From assembly GCF_007644105.1 (NCBI RefSeq), contig NZ_VFAC01000024.1, forward strand, positions 1-64,000: DNA of 64,000 bases. Direction: 5' to 3'. Below are positions 11,301 to 19,324 of the stretch, one piece after another. The position numbers and the translations under genes are program-made. This DNA is from Elioraea rosea (GTDB taxonomy: Bacteria > Pseudomonadota > Alphaproteobacteria > Acetobacterales > Acetobacteraceae). The notes below the pieces were generated by a model. It was given only the letters and a program-made list of their open reading frames with translations. It was not told where the DNA came from and ran no database searches. The first letter of the stretch is position 1. Every line of letters starts with the position of its first letter.

Positions 11301-11891
11301 TCAACCCGCAGCCGCAATGACCTCCTCGGCCGGCAAGATGCCGAGCAGCGTGGCCGCGGGCCCGGGCCGGAACACGGCGAGCGCGCCTTCGGGGAACTGC
11401 GACTGCGCGACCGACCGGCCGAGCACCATGGCGAGCGGCACGATGTGGCCGACGAGGATGTCGTTGCCGCTCCGCGGCGCCTCGGCGAGACGCTGGCGCG
11501 TCCGGGCGATGTTGGCTGCGAGCAGCGCGCCGTCATGGGTGTAGTCGTCCGCCGTCAGGAACGGCTCGATTCGGTATCGGTTCGCCCCGAAGGCGAGCGC
11601 TGCGGTGTCGGCGGCACGGAACACCGGGCTCGCGAGAACCTCGCCGACCGGCACGCCGAGGGAACGCAGTGCACGGCCGAGCGCTTCGGCCTGGGCGCGG
11701 CCCGCTTCGGAGAGGTTCCGCTGGCCCGCACGGTCGCCGAGCCGACCGGTATCGGCCTGGCTACGGTCGGTGATCGCGTGGCGCATGTAGACGGTGTGGC
11801 CGCCGCGGCGAAGCGCATCGATCAGCGAGGTCTCCGCCCGGGCCGCAACCGGCGCGGCGAGGGCAGCGAGAACGAGCCGGCGTCGAAACAT
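11301..11891 (-). CDS. Exported histidine phosphatase superfamily protein
   Basis: 196 residues with a signal peptide (MFRRRLVLAALAAPVAARA). The phosphohistidine motif reads YMRHAITDR (Arg37, His38; RHA rather than the common RHG), and the second conserved His is in DILVGHIVPLAM. The rest (LSEAGRAQAEALGRALRSLG, VLASPVFRAADTA) is typical of branch 1 histidine phosphatases. It is likely periplasmic, removing phosphate from an unknown substrate. The start is 10 bases after the kelch gene stop on the same strand, suggesting one operon. A longer open frame reaching 12170 is a shadow of the kelch gene. Confidence 0.85.
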   Translation of the reverse strand: MFRRRLVLAALAAPVAARAETSLIDALRRGGHTVYMRHAITDRSQADTGRLGDRAGQRNLSEAGRAQAEALGRALRSLGVPVGEVLASPVFRAADTAALAFGANRYRIEPFLTADDYTHDGALLAANIARTRQRLAEAPRSGNDILVGHIVPLAMVLGRSVAQSQFPEGALAVFRPGPAATLLGILPAEEVIAAAG

Positions 11892-11901
11892 CACCGATCC
11901 G

Positions 11902-13008
11902 TCATCCGACGATGAAGACCTCGTGCACCGCGCTCTGTACGCCGCCGCCGACGATCGGCCCGCCACCGGCGACGTAGATCCGGTCGCCGACCGCCGCCGC
12001 GCCGAGCCCGTGGCGCGGCGTCGGCATCGGCGCGTGGTGCTGCCAGGTGTCCGTCGCAGGCGCGTAGCTCTCCATCTGGCCGAACACGTTGCCCGTCGGG
12101 CCGCCCGGCGCGCCCGGCGTGCCGCCTTCTCCACCCATGACGTAGATCCGGTCGCCGACCACGGCCGCACCCTGGCCGGAGCGCGGCGTCGGCAGCGGCG
12201 CGCGGAGGGACCAGCGGTCGGACGCGGGGTCGTAGACGTGGTGCAGGGCGGTGTTGTTGCCGAAATCGTTGAAGCGCCCGCCGATGACGTGGATCAGCCC
12301 GCCGAAGGAGACGGTGCCGGTATGGTCGCGCGCGCCGGGAAGCGGGCGGGCGACCGTCCAGCGATCGGTCGCTGGGTCGTAGATCTCGTGCCAGCCGACG
12401 GAGGCACGGTCCGTCCCGTCTCCGGCGCCGCCGATATGGTGCAGCTTGCCGCCGACCATCACCGCCGCTCCGGCCCCGCGCGGGCGCGGCAGCGGCGCGA
12501 TCGCCCGCCAGCGGTCGGCGCCATGCTCCCAGGCGAAGCAGTCGCTGTGCGGCGTGCGGTTCTGCTCGACGAAGCCGCCGAGCGCGTAGATCACGCCCGC
12601 CTCCTCGAAGGCGACGACGCCGACATGGTTGGCCCCACGCGGCAGCGGCGCGAGCGTCACCCAGCGATCCGCGTCGGGCTCGTAGGCATGGTGGTAGTTG
12701 CGGTCCACCCGCTGCTCGCCATAGCCGCCGATGATGTGCACGCGGCCCTTCAGCGCCACGCCCCAGGCCATCTCGCTTCGCGGAAGCGGCAGCGGCGCGC
12801 GTGGCTCCCACCGCCCCGGCGGGCCTGCGGGAGCGGGGCTGTCGGTCACCCATTGCTGGGCCGTCTGCGGCGGAAGCGGCACCGCGCCGGGTTCGCGGAG
12901 GGAGTGGAAGAGATCGCCGTGATGCGCATGGCCTCCCTGTGCCCACGCCCTGCCGACGAAGGGCAGGGCGAGGGCGGTTCCGAGAAGCGCGCGTCGTGCG
13001 AGCGTCAT
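11902..13008 (-). CDS. Exported kelch-repeat beta-propeller protein
   Basis: 368 residues. An N-terminal signal (MTLARRALLGTALALPFVGRAWA) is followed by about six kelch repeats, each with a Gly-Gly pair and a spaced Tyr/Trp (VHIIGGYGEQ, IYALGGFVEQ, LHHIGGAGDG, IHVIGGRFND, IYVMGGEGGT, IYVAGGGPIV). This gives a six-bladed propeller like that of galactose-oxidase-type and NanM-like proteins. No copper-site residues were recognised, so binding rather than oxidation is likely. It lies upstream of the histidine phosphatase and 30 bases after the esterase stop, in a same-strand run. Confidence 0.85.
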   Translation of the reverse strand: MTLARRALLGTALALPFVGRAWAQGGHAHHGDLFHSLREPGAVPLPPQTAQQWVTDSPAPAGPPGRWEPRAPLPLPRSEMAWGVALKGRVHIIGGYGEQRVDRNYHHAYEPDADRWVTLAPLPRGANHVGVVAFEEAGVIYALGGFVEQNRTPHSDCFAWEHGADRWRAIAPLPRPRGAGAAVMVGGKLHHIGGAGDGTDRASVGWHEIYDPATDRWTVARPLPGARDHTGTVSFGGLIHVIGGRFNDFGNNTALHHVYDPASDRWSLRAPLPTPRSGQGAAVVGDRIYVMGGEGGTPGAPGGPTGNVFGQMESYAPATDTWQHHAPMPTPRHGLGAAAVGDRIYVAGGGPIVGGGVQSAVHEVFIVG

Positions 13009-13038
13009 GCTGTTCTCCCGATGCGGACCGACCCCCTC

Positions 13039-13665
13039 TTATCGCAGGAATGCGGCGGCGGCATCGAGATCCGCCTGCGTCAGCCCATGACCTGCGGGAA
13101 GCATCCGCGCGGTGAGGGCTGCCCCCGCCGCGCGGAGCTGCCCGGCGAGGCGTTCGGCTATCTCTGGCGTGGCGATCGGGTCTGCGAGCCCGTTCAGAAT
13201 CAGCACGCGACGGCCCGAGAGGTCGGCCACGGGCGGGGCCGAGAGCGGTGGCATCGCGCGCAGAAGCACCGCCTCGTCGAGCACATCAGGGTGCAGCAGC
13301 ATCACCGCCGCGGCGATGTTGGCGCCATTGGAGAAGCCGAGTGCCGCGAGCGGCAGACCGCGCGCGTGGCGCCCGGCCGCTGCTTTCGCCCAGGCAGCGA
13401 GCTCTGCGGCGCGCGCGATGACATCGGCCTCGTCGAACATCCCTTCGGCGAAGCGGCGGAAGAAGCGAGGCGCGCCACGCTCCAGCACCTTGCCCCGCGG
13501 GCTGATCAGGACCGCATCGGGTGCGAGGGCACGGCCGAGCGGAACGAGGTCATGCTCGTTTCCGCCCGTGCCGTGCAGGAGCAGGAGCGCCCGTCTCGGC
13601 GCCGCATCGCGCGGCGCCTCGACGTGGTGGATGAAGCCGACCTCCGTTGCTGTCGCCGCGTCCAT
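13039..13665 (-). CDS. Phospholipase/carboxylesterase family hydrolase (MhqD/YpfH-like)
   Basis: 208-residue serine esterase of the alpha/beta fold. LLLHGTGGNEHDLVPLG carries the oxyanion region, LGFSNGANIAAA the nucleophile Ser, NGLADPIATP the acid and LPAGHGLTQADL the His. The start overlaps the stop of the preceding dioxygenase-like gene by one base (TGATG), so the two are co-translated. In Bacillus subtilis, mhqO (dioxygenase) and mhqD (esterase) sit together in a quinone-resistance operon; the pairing here looks the same. The function in quinone or electrophile detoxification is inferred from that parallel. Confidence 0.85.
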   Translation of the reverse strand: MDAATATEVGFIHHVEAPRDAAPRRALLLLHGTGGNEHDLVPLGRALAPDAVLISPRGKVLERGAPRFFRRFAEGMFDEADVIARAAELAAWAKAAAGRHARGLPLAALGFSNGANIAAAVMLLHPDVLDEAVLLRAMPPLSAPPVADLSGRRVLILNGLADPIATPEIAERLAGQLRAAGAALTARMLPAGHGLTQADLDAAAAFLR

Positions 13666-14612
13666 CACACGGCTTCCCGCGACGGCAGCTTCGGCAGCAC
13701 CGCCTCGATCTCGGCACGATGCTTCTCGTAGCGCGCAGGCAGCATCAGCGCTTCGCCGAGCCGGTCTTTCGGCTCGTCGATCAGGAAGCCTGGATCGTCC
13801 GTCGCGATCTCGAACAGCACCCCGCCAGGCTCGCGGAAATAGGTGCTTCGGAAATAGTTCCGGTCCTGCTGCGGCGTGACGCGGAGGCCGAGCCCGCCGA
13901 GCGCACGGCTCGAGGCAGCCTGCGCGGCATCGTCGGCGGCGCGGAAGGCGACGTGGTGGATCGTTCCCGCGCCCTGCGCGCCACGCCAGAAGCCAGCGGC
14001 GGAGCGGAGGTCGATGATTGAGGCGAGCCCGCCGCCCGGATGGGTGAAGCGGTGACGCGCGCCCTCGACCGGCCCGGCCGCGTAGCCGAGCACCTCCGTC
14101 AGCACCCGCGCCGTCGGGGCGACATCGTCGAGCCACAGCGTGATGCCGCGGAAGCCGCGGATCGCATGCTCTTCCGGCATGCCCGCTGCCGCGTAGCCAG
14201 GCAGGGTGGCGGCCCCGGCATCGGTGACGAGCTCGAGCAGAAGCCCGTCAGGATCGCGGAAGGCAAGCACGGTCTCGTCGAACCGCTTCGTCGGTGGCTC
14301 GCACTCGATGCCCTTGGCGCCGAGGCGGTCGATCCAGAAGCCGAGCGAGGCGGGCGGGATAGCGAAGGCGATCTCCTCCGCCTGGCCCGTTCCGTGCCGG
14401 CCCTTCTGCGCGCCGACATAGGGGAAGAAGGTCAGGATCGTTCCGGGCGTGCCGGTCTCGTCACCGTAGTAGAGGTGATAGGTGCCCGGATCGTCGAAGT
14501 TCACCGTGCGCTTGATGAACCTGAGCCCCAGCACATCCCGGTAGAAGGTCAGGTTGCGGGCAGGATCATCGGCGATGGCGGTAATGTGGTGCAGCCGTCC
14601 GAGTTCGGTCAT
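13665..14612 (-). CDS. VOC-superfamily ring-cleaving dioxygenase (MhqO-like)
   Basis: 315 residues made of two vicinal-oxygen-chelate (glyoxalase-fold) modules. Metal-ligand candidates are His in LHHITAI (module 1), His in TIHHVAFR and Glu in GVLFEIATD (module 2). The motif FYRDVLGLRFIKRTVNFDDPGTYHLYYGDE is characteristic of the MhqO/LinE-like group. It is expected to bind a divalent metal and open hydroquinone-type rings. The start has GGAG nine bases upstream. It is coupled to the esterase at 13039-13665. Confidence 0.85.
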   Translation of the reverse strand: MTELGRLHHITAIADDPARNLTFYRDVLGLRFIKRTVNFDDPGTYHLYYGDETGTPGTILTFFPYVGAQKGRHGTGQAEEIAFAIPPASLGFWIDRLGAKGIECEPPTKRFDETVLAFRDPDGLLLELVTDAGAATLPGYAAAGMPEEHAIRGFRGITLWLDDVAPTARVLTEVLGYAAGPVEGARHRFTHPGGGLASIIDLRSAAGFWRGAQGAGTIHHVAFRAADDAAQAASSRALGGLGLRVTPQQDRNYFRSTYFREPGGVLFEIATDDPGFLIDEPKDRLGEALMLPARYEKHRAEIEAVLPKLPSREAV

Positions 14613-14759
14613 CGGGGTTCTCCGCGGCGGGGATTGGCCCGCGCTTTCGCCGCAACAGATGGCGCACCGCCGCGGCAGGTTCAAACAGGCGGCAGGCATA
14701 GCCTGCATCGGTGCCGCCGATGGACGGGGCGGGAGGGCCTGCCTGTCGCGCCGGGCCGG

Positions 14760-16337
14760 TCATGCAACAGAGACGAGATGGGTGACGGCCGGCGGGCCGT
14801 CGCCGCGATGGAACCCGCGCACGCGCTGCTGCACCGCGACGTCCGCCGCGGTCAGCCGCGCGTGCTGGCGGAGATGCTCGTCCCAGGTGGCAAGCTCGAA
14901 CCATTCGACCACCGTTCCGGGGTCGGCGGCATCCTCCATCAGGCCCCAGCGCAGCGCGCCGTCGCGCAGCCTGATGTCCCGCAGGGGAGCGATGGCAACA
15001 CCGAAGGCCTCCCGGTCGGAGGCATCGATGCGGTAGGTGATGCTCACCACGACAGGCCCACGCTCGCCGGGCACGGGGTTCGCCGTTGCCGGCTCCGGCC
15101 AGAGCCCGGCCGGCGCGAGGTCGGCCGGCGCGTCCGGCAGGGGGAGGCGGCGTGCCAGGAGAGCAAGGGCGATCGCCAAGGCCGCCGCGGCGGCGAGCGT
15201 AAGCGGCACCGAGGCGGCATCGGCGAGCCTGCCCCAGCCGACCGAGCCTGCCGCCATCGCGCCGTAGAAGGCGGTGAGGTAGAGGGCAAGGCCGCGCGCC
15301 CGCACCCAGGCCGGCAGCACCCCCTGCGCGGCGACGTTCAGCGTCGTCACCGCAACGATCCAGCCGAGGCCTAGAAGCGCAGAGGCCGCCACGGCGAAGG
15401 CAACCGAGGCGCTGATGGCGAGCAGCGGCATCGCCGCGGCGACCGTCGCGGTGGCGCCGAGCAGCGTGGCATCGGCAGCGAGCCGAGCCCGGATGGCGGG
15501 AAGCGCGAGCGCGCCGCCGACCGCGCCGGCCCCGATCGCGGCGAGCATCATGCCGTATCCGGCAGGCCCGGCATCGGGCAGGCCGCGCGCAAGCAGGGGC
15601 AGCAGCGCCCAGGAGGCGGAGGCAGGCGCGAAGAACAGCACCGCGCGCAACAACACGCGGCGCAGCGGCGGCGCGCGCAGGGCATAGCGGACCCCTGAGC
15701 GCATCGCGCCCCCCAGCCGCTCCGGCGGGGCCGACAGCGCGGGAAGATCGCGCCGCCACCACAGCAGCGCGGCGATCACCACCGCATAGGTCAGCGCATC
15801 GGCGGCATAGGCGGCCGGCACGCCATGCGTCGCGACGATCAGGCCACCGAGCGCCGGGCCGATCGCGCGGCTAATGTTGAGCCCGAGGCTGTTCAGCGCG
15901 ACCGCGGGTCGGAGCAGCGGCTTCGGCACAAGCTCCGGCACGACGGCCTGCCACGCCGGCTGGCCAAGGGCGGCGAAGCAGCCCGCGAGGAAGGTGAGCG
16001 CGAGAAGCGACCACGGCGTAAGCGCGTCGGCCGCGGCGAGCGCTGCCATCAGGCTCACCACCACGAGGAGTGCGGCCTGCACCGCGATCAGCATGCGCCG
16101 GCGGTCGAGCAAATCGGCGAGCGCGCCGGCGGGCAGGGCGAGCAGGAAGATCGGCAGCGAGGTCGCCGCCTGGACCAGCGCCACCACCGTCGCCGACGGG
16201 CTGAGCGTGACCATCAGCCAGCCTGAGCCGACGTCGCGCATCCAGGTGCCGAGATTGCCGATGACGGTCGCCGCCCAGAGCACGGCGAAGACGCGCTGCC
16301 TGAGCGGGGCGAAGGCGCCCGGCTGCCCATCATTCAT
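14760..16337 (-). CDS. MFS exporter of the MFS_3 (EntS-like) family with C-terminal soluble domain
   Basis: 525 residues. The first 400 form twelve membrane segments with the MFS loop motif around GALADLLDRRRML. The family (MFS_3, transmembrane secretion effector) includes the enterobactin exporter EntS. The last 105 residues (from RGPVVVSITYRID to the C-terminus) form a soluble alpha/beta domain like antibiotic-biosynthesis monooxygenases, a usual tail in this group. The substrate is unknown. It lies 29 bases downstream of the amidohydrolase on the same strand. A second gene of this family is at 20227-21867. Confidence 0.87.
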   Translation of the reverse strand: MNDGQPGAFAPLRQRVFAVLWAATVIGNLGTWMRDVGSGWLMVTLSPSATVVALVQAATSLPIFLLALPAGALADLLDRRRMLIAVQAALLVVVSLMAALAAADALTPWSLLALTFLAGCFAALGQPAWQAVVPELVPKPLLRPAVALNSLGLNISRAIGPALGGLIVATHGVPAAYAADALTYAVVIAALLWWRRDLPALSAPPERLGGAMRSGVRYALRAPPLRRVLLRAVLFFAPASASWALLPLLARGLPDAGPAGYGMMLAAIGAGAVGGALALPAIRARLAADATLLGATATVAAAMPLLAISASVAFAVAASALLGLGWIVAVTTLNVAAQGVLPAWVRARGLALYLTAFYGAMAAGSVGWGRLADAASVPLTLAAAAALAIALALLARRLPLPDAPADLAPAGLWPEPATANPVPGERGPVVVSITYRIDASDREAFGVAIAPLRDIRLRDGALRWGLMEDAADPGTVVEWFELATWDEHLRQHARLTAADVAVQQRVRGFHRGDGPPAVTHLVSVA

Positions 16338-16366
16338 CAGAGGGCGCTCATCAGAAGGCTCTCATC

Positions 16367-18211
16367 TCAGAGCCAGCAGGCGCAGCCGAGCGCTCCCCAG
16401 AAGTCGCGCGGGTTCGCGGCCGGTACGGTCCGGGCAAGAACCGTTCCGTGCGCGTGACCATGGATGCCACAGGGCAGCGCGCAGCATGCCGTCCGTCCTG
16501 CGCCTTCGGCCTTCATCCTGCCCTGGTAGCCGCCGAAGCGCTTCACCGGAGACCAGTCGGGCGCGATGGGCGGAAGCGGCGGTGCGAGGCCGGCGAAAGG
16601 GCCGGTGCCATGCACGATCGCGCCGCCGAGCACGGTGAGGTCGGCCGTGATGTGCCGGATCGCGGCCTCCGGAACGGAGAAGTAGTCGTCGGAGAGAAGC
16701 ACGATGTCGGCGAGCTGCCCCGGCGCGATGCGTCCCTTCAGCCCCGTCTCGCCGGAGAACCAGGAGTTCGCCTCCGTCCAGAGCCTGAGCGCCTGCTCGC
16801 GCGAGAGCCGCGCGTCGGGCCGCGTGGTGCGCATGCCGCCCAGCGTGCCGCCTGTGACGAGCCACCAAAGCGAGACCCAGGGATTGTATGAGGCGACGCG
16901 CGTCGCATCCGTCCCGGCGCCGACCGGCACGCCGGCGGCGAGCATCCGCGCGACAGGCGGGGCCTCCTCGGCCGCCGCGGCACCATAGCGGGCGACGAAA
17001 TCCTCGCCCTGGTACACCATCCGGTGCTGCACCGCGACCCCACCGCCCAGGCGCGCGACACGGTCGATGCTGCGGGCCGAGATCGTCTCGGCATGGTCGA
17101 AGAACCAGCCGAGGCCCTCGAGCGGGATGTCCCGATCGACCTTCTCGAACACATCGAGCGCGCGCGAGATCGTCTCGTCATAGGTGGCGTGCAGCCGCCA
17201 GGGCCAGCGCTTCTCCGCGAGGATCCGCACGACGCGCTCGAGCTCCTCCTCCATCGCGCCAGGCAGGTCGGGGCGCGGCTCGCGGAAATCCTCGAAATCG
17301 GCGGCAGAGAAGACGAGCATCTCGCCCGCGCCGTTGTGGCGGAACGTGTCGTCGCCCTGGCGCGGCGAGAGCATGCCGGTCCAGGCGGTGAAATCCTCGG
17401 CCTCGCGGCCCTTGTTCTGGGTGAAGAGGTTGTAGGCGATGCGCAGCGTGAGCGCGCCCTCGCGGTGCAGCGCGCGGATCACCGCATAGTCGTCGGGCCA
17501 GTTCTGGAACCCGCCGCCCGCGTCGATCGCGGAGGTGACGCCGAGGCGGTTCAGCTCGCGCATGAACCAGCGCGTCGAGGTCTTCTGCTGCTCTGGCTCC
17601 AGCTTCGGGCCCTTGGCGAGCGTCGCATAGAGGATCAGCGCGTTTGGCTTCGCCAGCAGAAGTCCCGTCGGGTTGCCCGCCGCGTCGCGCTCGATCATTC
17701 CGCCGGGTGGATCGGGCGTGTCCCTCGTGTAGCCGGCCGCGCGGAGCGCGGCGCGGTTCAGCAGGGCGCGATCGTAGAGACGGAGGATGAAGACGGGCGT
17801 GTCGGGCGCGGCCGCGTTCAGCTCGTCGAGCGTCGGCAGGCGCTTCTCGGCGAACTGGTGCTCGGTGAAGCCGCCGACGACGCGCACCCAGTGCGGCGGT
17901 GGCGTGCGCGCCGCCGTCTCCTTCAGCATCGCCATCGCATCCGCCAGCGTCTCGACGCCATCCCAGCGGAGCTCGAGCAGGTAGTTGAGCCCGCCGCGGA
18001 TGACGTGGATGTGGCTGTCGATCAGGCCCGGGATGGCGCGACGGCCGGCGGCGTCGAGCACCCTTGTTGCGGGTCCCGCGAGCGGCATGACCTCGGCCTC
18101 GCGCCCTACGGCGACGAAGCGGCCGCCGGCGACGGCAACGGCGTCAGCCTCGGGGTTCGCGCGGTCGAGCGTCGTGACGCGGGCATTGCGGATGATCAGC
18201 TCAGGTGTCAC
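16367..18211 (-). CDS. Metal-dependent amidohydrolase, YtcJ-like
   Basis: 614-residue amidohydrolase-superfamily enzyme. The N-terminal beta sandwich (ELIIRNARVTTLD, GGRFVAVG) leads to the metal motif DSHIHV, HATYDE and FDHAETIS in the barrel, and GTDATRVASYNPW near the end. The substrate is unknown, probably an amide or imide. The start is GTG 18211: AGGAGAG lies seven bases upstream, and the gene overlaps the XapX gene by 11 bases. The last 45 residues are odd: Cys- and His-rich (TACCALPCGIHGHAHG, then LGCACWL), beyond the usual barrel end. It is followed 29 bases later by an MFS exporter. Confidence 0.87.
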   Translation of the reverse strand: MTPELIIRNARVTTLDRANPEADAVAVAGGRFVAVGREAEVMPLAGPATRVLDAAGRRAIPGLIDSHIHVIRGGLNYLLELRWDGVETLADAMAMLKETAARTPPPHWVRVVGGFTEHQFAEKRLPTLDELNAAAPDTPVFILRLYDRALLNRAALRAAGYTRDTPDPPGGMIERDAAGNPTGLLLAKPNALILYATLAKGPKLEPEQQKTSTRWFMRELNRLGVTSAIDAGGGFQNWPDDYAVIRALHREGALTLRIAYNLFTQNKGREAEDFTAWTGMLSPRQGDDTFRHNGAGEMLVFSAADFEDFREPRPDLPGAMEEELERVVRILAEKRWPWRLHATYDETISRALDVFEKVDRDIPLEGLGWFFDHAETISARSIDRVARLGGGVAVQHRMVYQGEDFVARYGAAAAEEAPPVARMLAAGVPVGAGTDATRVASYNPWVSLWWLVTGGTLGGMRTTRPDARLSREQALRLWTEANSWFSGETGLKGRIAPGQLADIVLLSDDYFSVPEAAIRHITADLTVLGGAIVHGTGPFAGLAPPLPPIAPDWSPVKRFGGYQGRMKAEGAGRTACCALPCGIHGHAHGTVLARTVPAANPRDFWGALGCACWL

Positions 18212-18479
18212 GGGCGCTCTCCTGCCCGCGCGAGGCAGGCGTGCCATGGCCGGGAAGATGGCCGAACACATGCGGGACGCACCCGCTGCGCAGCCACGAC
18301 AGCGTCACCGCCTCGCCGCCGAGCAGGCGCTTGGCGACGGGCACGATCTGCTCGCCGGCCAGGATGCCGAGGAGCCCGATCAGGGCGATTACCGGCGGCG
18401 CCGGCGACCGCACGCCGAGCAGGCTGTAGAGGACGCCGACCAGCAGGCCGGCGCCCCCCGCGAGCAGATAGGCCTGCAT
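18201..18479 (-). CDS. XapX domain (DUF1427) small membrane protein
   Basis: 92 residues. The first 55 (YLLAGGAGLLVGVLYSLLGVRSPAPPVIALIGLLGILAGEQ) are the XapX/DUF1427 signature with two membrane helices. The remainder is a short soluble tail ending HGTPASRGQESARDT. The role of XapX proteins is unknown; they often sit next to isochorismatase-like hydrolases and amidohydrolases, as here. The start is one base after the isochorismatase-like stop, and the stop lies inside the amidohydrolase start, so the three genes are tightly packed. Confidence 0.85.
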   Translation of the reverse strand: MQAYLLAGGAGLLVGVLYSLLGVRSPAPPVIALIGLLGILAGEQIVPVAKRLLGGEAVTLSWLRSGCVPHVFGHLPGHGTPASRGQESARDT

Positions 18480-18480
18480 C

Positions 18481-19134
18481 CTATTCGGCCGCCTTGGCGC
18501 CGCCCTCCGAGGCATGCTCGCCAAGCGCCCATTTCGAGAAGCGGATCTGGATGCCGTAGGGGCTGTGCGCCTTCATGATCTCCATCATGCCATCATAGGT
18601 CGCCGACCGCGCCCAATCCTGCTGCAGCTCGAAGCTCCACTGCAGCGAGGTGATCGGCACCGCGCCGGCCTGGGCGAGGCGCTGCACCGCCCGCTCATGC
18701 GCCTCGACGGTGATGTCGCCGCAGGCATCCGTCGGTACGTACACCTCGAGCCCCTCGCGCAGCATGTCGAGCGAGGGAAACATCACGCAGGCCTCGGTCC
18801 AGAGCCCGGCGATCAGCCACTTCCTGCGGCCGATCTTCTGCACCGCCGCGCGGAAGTTCGGATCGACCCAGGAGTTGATCGAGGTGCGGTCGATCAGCGC
18901 CTGGCCGGGGAACACGGATGTCAGTTCCGGCATCATTGGGCCGGAGAAGCTGTCGGCCGCCACGGTGGTGAGGATGGTGGGGATGCCGAACAGCTTCGCG
19001 GCCTTGGCCAGGATCTGCGCGTTGTGCATCACGATCGTCCGGTCATGGCTGCCCACGCCCTGCCACATGGCCGGCTGGTAGTCGATCAGCGCGAGCGCGC
19101 AGTTCTCGGGGCTCAGCATGTCGGTCTTCGGCAT
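18481..19134 (-). CDS. Isochorismatase-family cysteine hydrolase (YcaC-like)
   Basis: 217-residue cysteine hydrolase. The triad positions are visible: Asp in LALIDYQPAMWQG, Lys in GRRKWLIAGLW, and the nucleophile Cys in TEACVMFPSL. The length and the C-terminal PYGIQIRF segment resemble YcaC-type hydrolases, whose natural substrates are not established. It is the first gene of the three-gene unit with XapX and the amidohydrolase. A divergent AraC-type regulator starts 190 bases away, with an inverted repeat in between. Confidence 0.88.
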   Translation of the reverse strand: MPKTDMLSPENCALALIDYQPAMWQGVGSHDRTIVMHNAQILAKAAKLFGIPTILTTVAADSFSGPMMPELTSVFPGQALIDRTSINSWVDPNFRAAVQKIGRRKWLIAGLWTEACVMFPSLDMLREGLEVYVPTDACGDITVEAHERAVQRLAQAGAVPITSLQWSFELQQDWARSATYDGMMEIMKAHSPYGIQIRFSKWALGEHASEGGAKAAE

Positions 19135-19236
19135 CGGTCCGTCCCTTGCATGGCCGGCCCGCGCCGGCGTCGAGACGGAGAATGGTGCCGGGCGCGCAAC
19201 GCTGCTGCCACAGGATTGCGCTGCATGTCGTTTCCT

Positions 19237-19256
19237 TGCTCACGTGCGCGTGAGCA
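19237..19256. promoter_or_regulatory. Inverted repeat, candidate AraC-regulator operator
   Basis: Arms TGCTCACG and CGTGAGCA pair perfectly around the spacer tgcg, giving a 20-base dyad. It lies midway in the gap between the isochorismatase-like gene (minus) and the AraC-type gene (plus), about 100 bases from the hydrolase start and 69 from the regulator start. A binding site for the divergent regulator is the simplest reading. Confidence 0.5.
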
Positions 19257-19324
19257 TCGTCCCGCCGTCCTGCAGTTCCATGGCAGATGGCGCGGCATTG
19301 ATGAGACCAGGAGCGGATCCGTCG

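Noticed and set aside
11892-12170. N-terminal extension of the histidine phosphatase
   Set aside because: It is an out-of-frame shadow of the kelch gene and would place the signal peptide in the middle of the protein.
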